A DNA stretch of 64,000 bases. Source: Euclidia mi. Lineage: Eukaryota > Arthropoda > Insecta > Lepidoptera > Erebidae. Under the pieces are notes generated by a model that did not search any database, was not told the origin of the DNA, and was given only the letters and a program-made list of their open reading frames with translations. Positions 61,881 to 64,000 of the stretch are shown here, one piece after another. Position numbers and translations under genes: made by a program. Positions within the stretch are counted from its first letter, which is position 1, and the number at the start of each line of letters is the position of its first letter. The DNA lies in NCBI GenBank assembly GCA_944739405.2, contig OX123196.2:71137688-71201687 (forward strand), given 5' to 3'.

Positions 61881-62668
61881 CCCGACTGCGCGACGTAAAG
61901 GAGGGTAATGTGTTTATCAGTCTATGTATGTATGTATGTAAGTATGTATGTATGTTTGTTTCTATGTGGCGTTCTAGAGACCAAATGCGTTGGCCGATTT
62001 TGATGATTCTTACGTCAATCGATTCGTCTTAACCTTGCGAGTGTCACTAAAGACATGACAGTTATTAAAATTCACCACAGCGTCAACCAGACGCCATATT
62101 GTCAAAATGAAAAAAAAAATATGTCGATGAACTATGTCATGTGGGGTGTCGTTGAATAGGTATTTTAAAATCATCTTTAGGTTCCTTTTATCATTTTTAA
62201 TTTAAAATAATAGTTTAGGATATATAACGATTTAAAGTTGTTTAACAAAACAATCATTCTCGCTAATGTTGTTACTTATTGATTTAATTTTTACTTCAAG
62301 TATAAACGATAAACAAACAAAAAAAGCAGTGAATAACTAAAAAGTATAAAATAAAAAATATTTAAAGAAAAACAAAAAACCCGACTGCGTAAAAAATAAT
62401 TTAAAAAAATACGTGACAAAAATAACTTAAATAAAAACTAAAAAGAAAGAAACAAGGCTAGTAGTTTAGAATTCTAATGCAGAACAGACCGACTCACAGT
62501 CGGGGCCCATTCAAATTTTACCAATCAAATGTTTCCAAGGGGCCCGACTGTGAGTCGTTCTGTTCTGCATTAGAATTCGAAACTACTAGCCTTGTTTCTT
62601 TCTTTTTAGTTTTTATTTAAGTTATTTTTGTCACGTATTTTTTTAAATTATTTTTTACGCAGTCGGGT
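61880..62668. mobile_element. Non-autonomous element with ACCCGACTGCG ends, inserted in the MULE
   Basis: The terminal repeats ACCCGACTGCG and CGCAGTCGGGT sit next to T-runs on both sides (a possible T-rich target duplication). It interrupts the FLYWCH coding region. It includes a TATG microsatellite (61922-61955) and most of the 324-bp palindrome that follows. About 789 bp, no gene. Confidence 0.6.
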
Positions 62669-62685
62669 TTTTTGTTTTTCTTTAA
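62362..62685. repeat. 324-bp palindrome (147-bp arms)
   Basis: The left arm runs from TTAAAGAAAAACAAAAAACC through GCAGAACAGACCGACTCACA to GGGGCCC, and the right arm is nearly its exact complement. The 30-base loop contains AATTTTACCAATCAAATG. Such a hairpin should extrude or be read into double-stranded RNA if transcribed. Confidence 0.85.
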
Positions 62686-63664
62686 TTATGGAAGGTATAT
62701 AAATGCCCTTGCCTAGTTAAAAGTGGTAGACCAATTCATCGATATGGCGTAAATTGGTATATGTGAATATTTACCTGTAAATAAATTTGTAAATAAATAA
62801 TTCGTAAAATCATGACACCCCGACAGTGCATTGCTATACTCCTGTAAGTTATGCGGTCCTAGTACATGGTGAGCAGTTGCGTCACATGAGTAAATACTCA
62901 TGGGGTTGCGTGGACACTCGTTGATTGGTATACTCTTGTGATTTATGCTATCCTGGTATTTTGGTTTTGGTCGTGCGCTGTTTGTTACTATATAATCGCG
63001 ATTTTACCCGCGTCTTGCAGTATCCAGATAAAAAAATATAACCAACATATAAAACAATATAAATTATAAAAAACATATATTACAATATGGTAAAGCTTTT
63101 CTTGTTGACAGTACTTTTAACAAAACAAAATACTGATGACGAATCGGAACAATGTAAAATAAAATATTTTGTGTGATGGCAAATTGGAACACGTTTTTTA
63201 TAGATGACGAATCGGAACAATGACAAATCGGGAATAACTCCTCTTGCAGACTCGTTGGCGCCACGACTTTTGTCATAAAAACGATTGTTTATGGACTAGA
63301 GAGAGATGGAGAATGTCGATAGATATCTAGGCGCCGCAACGTCTGCCAAAACATTTTTGTCTCTGTTTAGTTATCTAATATTTGCTATTTGCGTATCTTA
63401 TGACGACTTATTGGTATGGTTTAGCTTCTAGTTCAATCAATGATTTTTTGGTTCCGGACCTCTGATTAAAAATAACACTTCTGGGGCACTTTCTTATCTA
63501 TCAGTGCGTCAGTTTGTGTGTCCAGTCTATGTTTAACTCAAAAAAGCGTGAACATTGCGCTGAAATCAGTATGGAATTATAAGGTTTCTATCTAATGTAG
63601 CAGATCCCAGGGTCCAAAGTGAAGGGCTTAGATCAAAGCGAGATAGCAATATGATGATAATATA

Positions 63665-63890
63665 ATCGACTGCACGGTTGGCGTAGTGGTTTAAGCTGCC
63701 GCCTCGCCGCTTGACACTGTGCCGAGTGTTGTGGGTTCGATTCCCACACGAGAGTTGTCTCGTGTGTGAATTACCTACACAAAGTGTTGACTTTGTGTAG
63801 GTAATTCACAAATTGTTGTTTCGAGTCTCGGTGTTCATTGTGTCCGTTAGATCTTAGTTGTATGTTTGTAAAGTTCCCTGCGACCCTTTA
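63665..63890 (+). mobile_element. tRNA-derived SINE (family J) with internal hairpin
   Basis: The head is GACTGCACGGTTGGCGTAGT, GCCTCGCCGCTTGACACTG and GTGGGTTCGATTCCCACACG. At 63765-63810 a 21-bp perfect inverted repeat (TGTGAATTACCTACACAAAG with its complement, loop GTTG) interrupts the usual body. GTTTCGAGTCTCGGTGTTC and AGTTGTATGTTTGTAAAG then follow. Not a tRNA gene: the acceptor stem does not close. Confidence 0.65.
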
Positions 63891-64000
63891 AATGAAATGA
63901 AATGAATAATGACAAATCTGTATCAAATGTTATTATCCGTAATCATGGAGCTTGCAACAGATCTGTAATTTCGGATGCTCGAGGCAAGAGTTGAGGTAAC

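Larger units (their letters stand above)
56850..63290 (-). mobile_element. About 6.4-kb Mutator-like (MULE) transposon, decayed and nested
   Basis: Inverted terminal regions flank the transposase relic. The left one (GTTATTCCCAATTTGTCATT, GTTCCGATTTGTCATC, then CCGATTCGTCAT twice more) is matched in reverse at the right (GATGACGAATCGGAAC repeated, then AATGACAAATCGGGAATAAC). Long inverted ends with repeated transposase-site-like motifs fit a MULE. Exact ends and target duplication are not resolved. Inside are two duplicated blocks (57655-57835 with 60215-60400; 60005-60185 with 60391-60560). Confidence 0.65.

Overview
The window is nuclear DNA from an insect, almost certainly a moth or butterfly. 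The evidence is AT-rich DNA, split genes with short exons and long introns, and a dense load of lepidopteran-style transposons: tRNA-derived and 5S-derived SINEs, LINE 3' tails ending in TATG repeats, RTE-like LINE tails ending in CATCAT, TC...CTAG Helitron-like elements, mariners and foldback MITEs. There are no operons, ribosome binding sites or CRISPR arrays.

Two host genes are supported, both on the minus strand. (1) A lysosome-associated membrane glycoprotein gene (LAMP family, Lamp1-like) has four coding exons at 37528-37471, 33844-33467, 4365-4147 and 3402-3217. All junctions are phase 1 with canonical GT/AG sites. The exon for the transmembrane segment and cytosolic tail lies beyond the left edge. 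(2) A Na+/K+-ATPase beta-subunit (nervana-type) gene has six coding exons from 54624 down to the stop codon at 45374-45372. The N-terminal exon was not found. The two products do not share a pathway: the first is a lysosomal membrane glycoprotein, the second is the glycosylated partner of the P-type pump alpha subunit.

Layout. 1-37528: the LAMP gene, whose introns hold a mariner with an intact frame in the 3'-most visible intron (1712-3006), 5S-derived SINEs, Helitron-like elements, LINE 3' ends, a piggyBac-like non-autonomous element (17673-19039) and several foldback MITEs. 37529-45371: intergenic DNA with a decayed second mariner (about 38032-39680) that carries a nested 374-bp SINE, and a short CpG-rich patch (42540-42720). 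45372-54624: the beta-subunit gene, with a LINE reverse-transcriptase relic in intron 2. 54625-64000: the upstream intron or flank of the beta gene, with nested SINEs and a Mutator-like (MULE/FLYWCH) transposon of about 6.4 kb (roughly 56850-63290) that is itself interrupted by another element.

The most striking structure is at 52266-53850. A 90-bp unit spans the 3' end of a beta-subunit coding exon and the start of the following intron, and it is present in 18 tandem copies. Seventeen of these carry a GTACCT/GTACTT 5' splice site, so the true donor is the first of 17 near-identical donors. Only the proximal donor keeps the reading frame. The long open frames on both strands through this array are artefacts of the 30-codon period.
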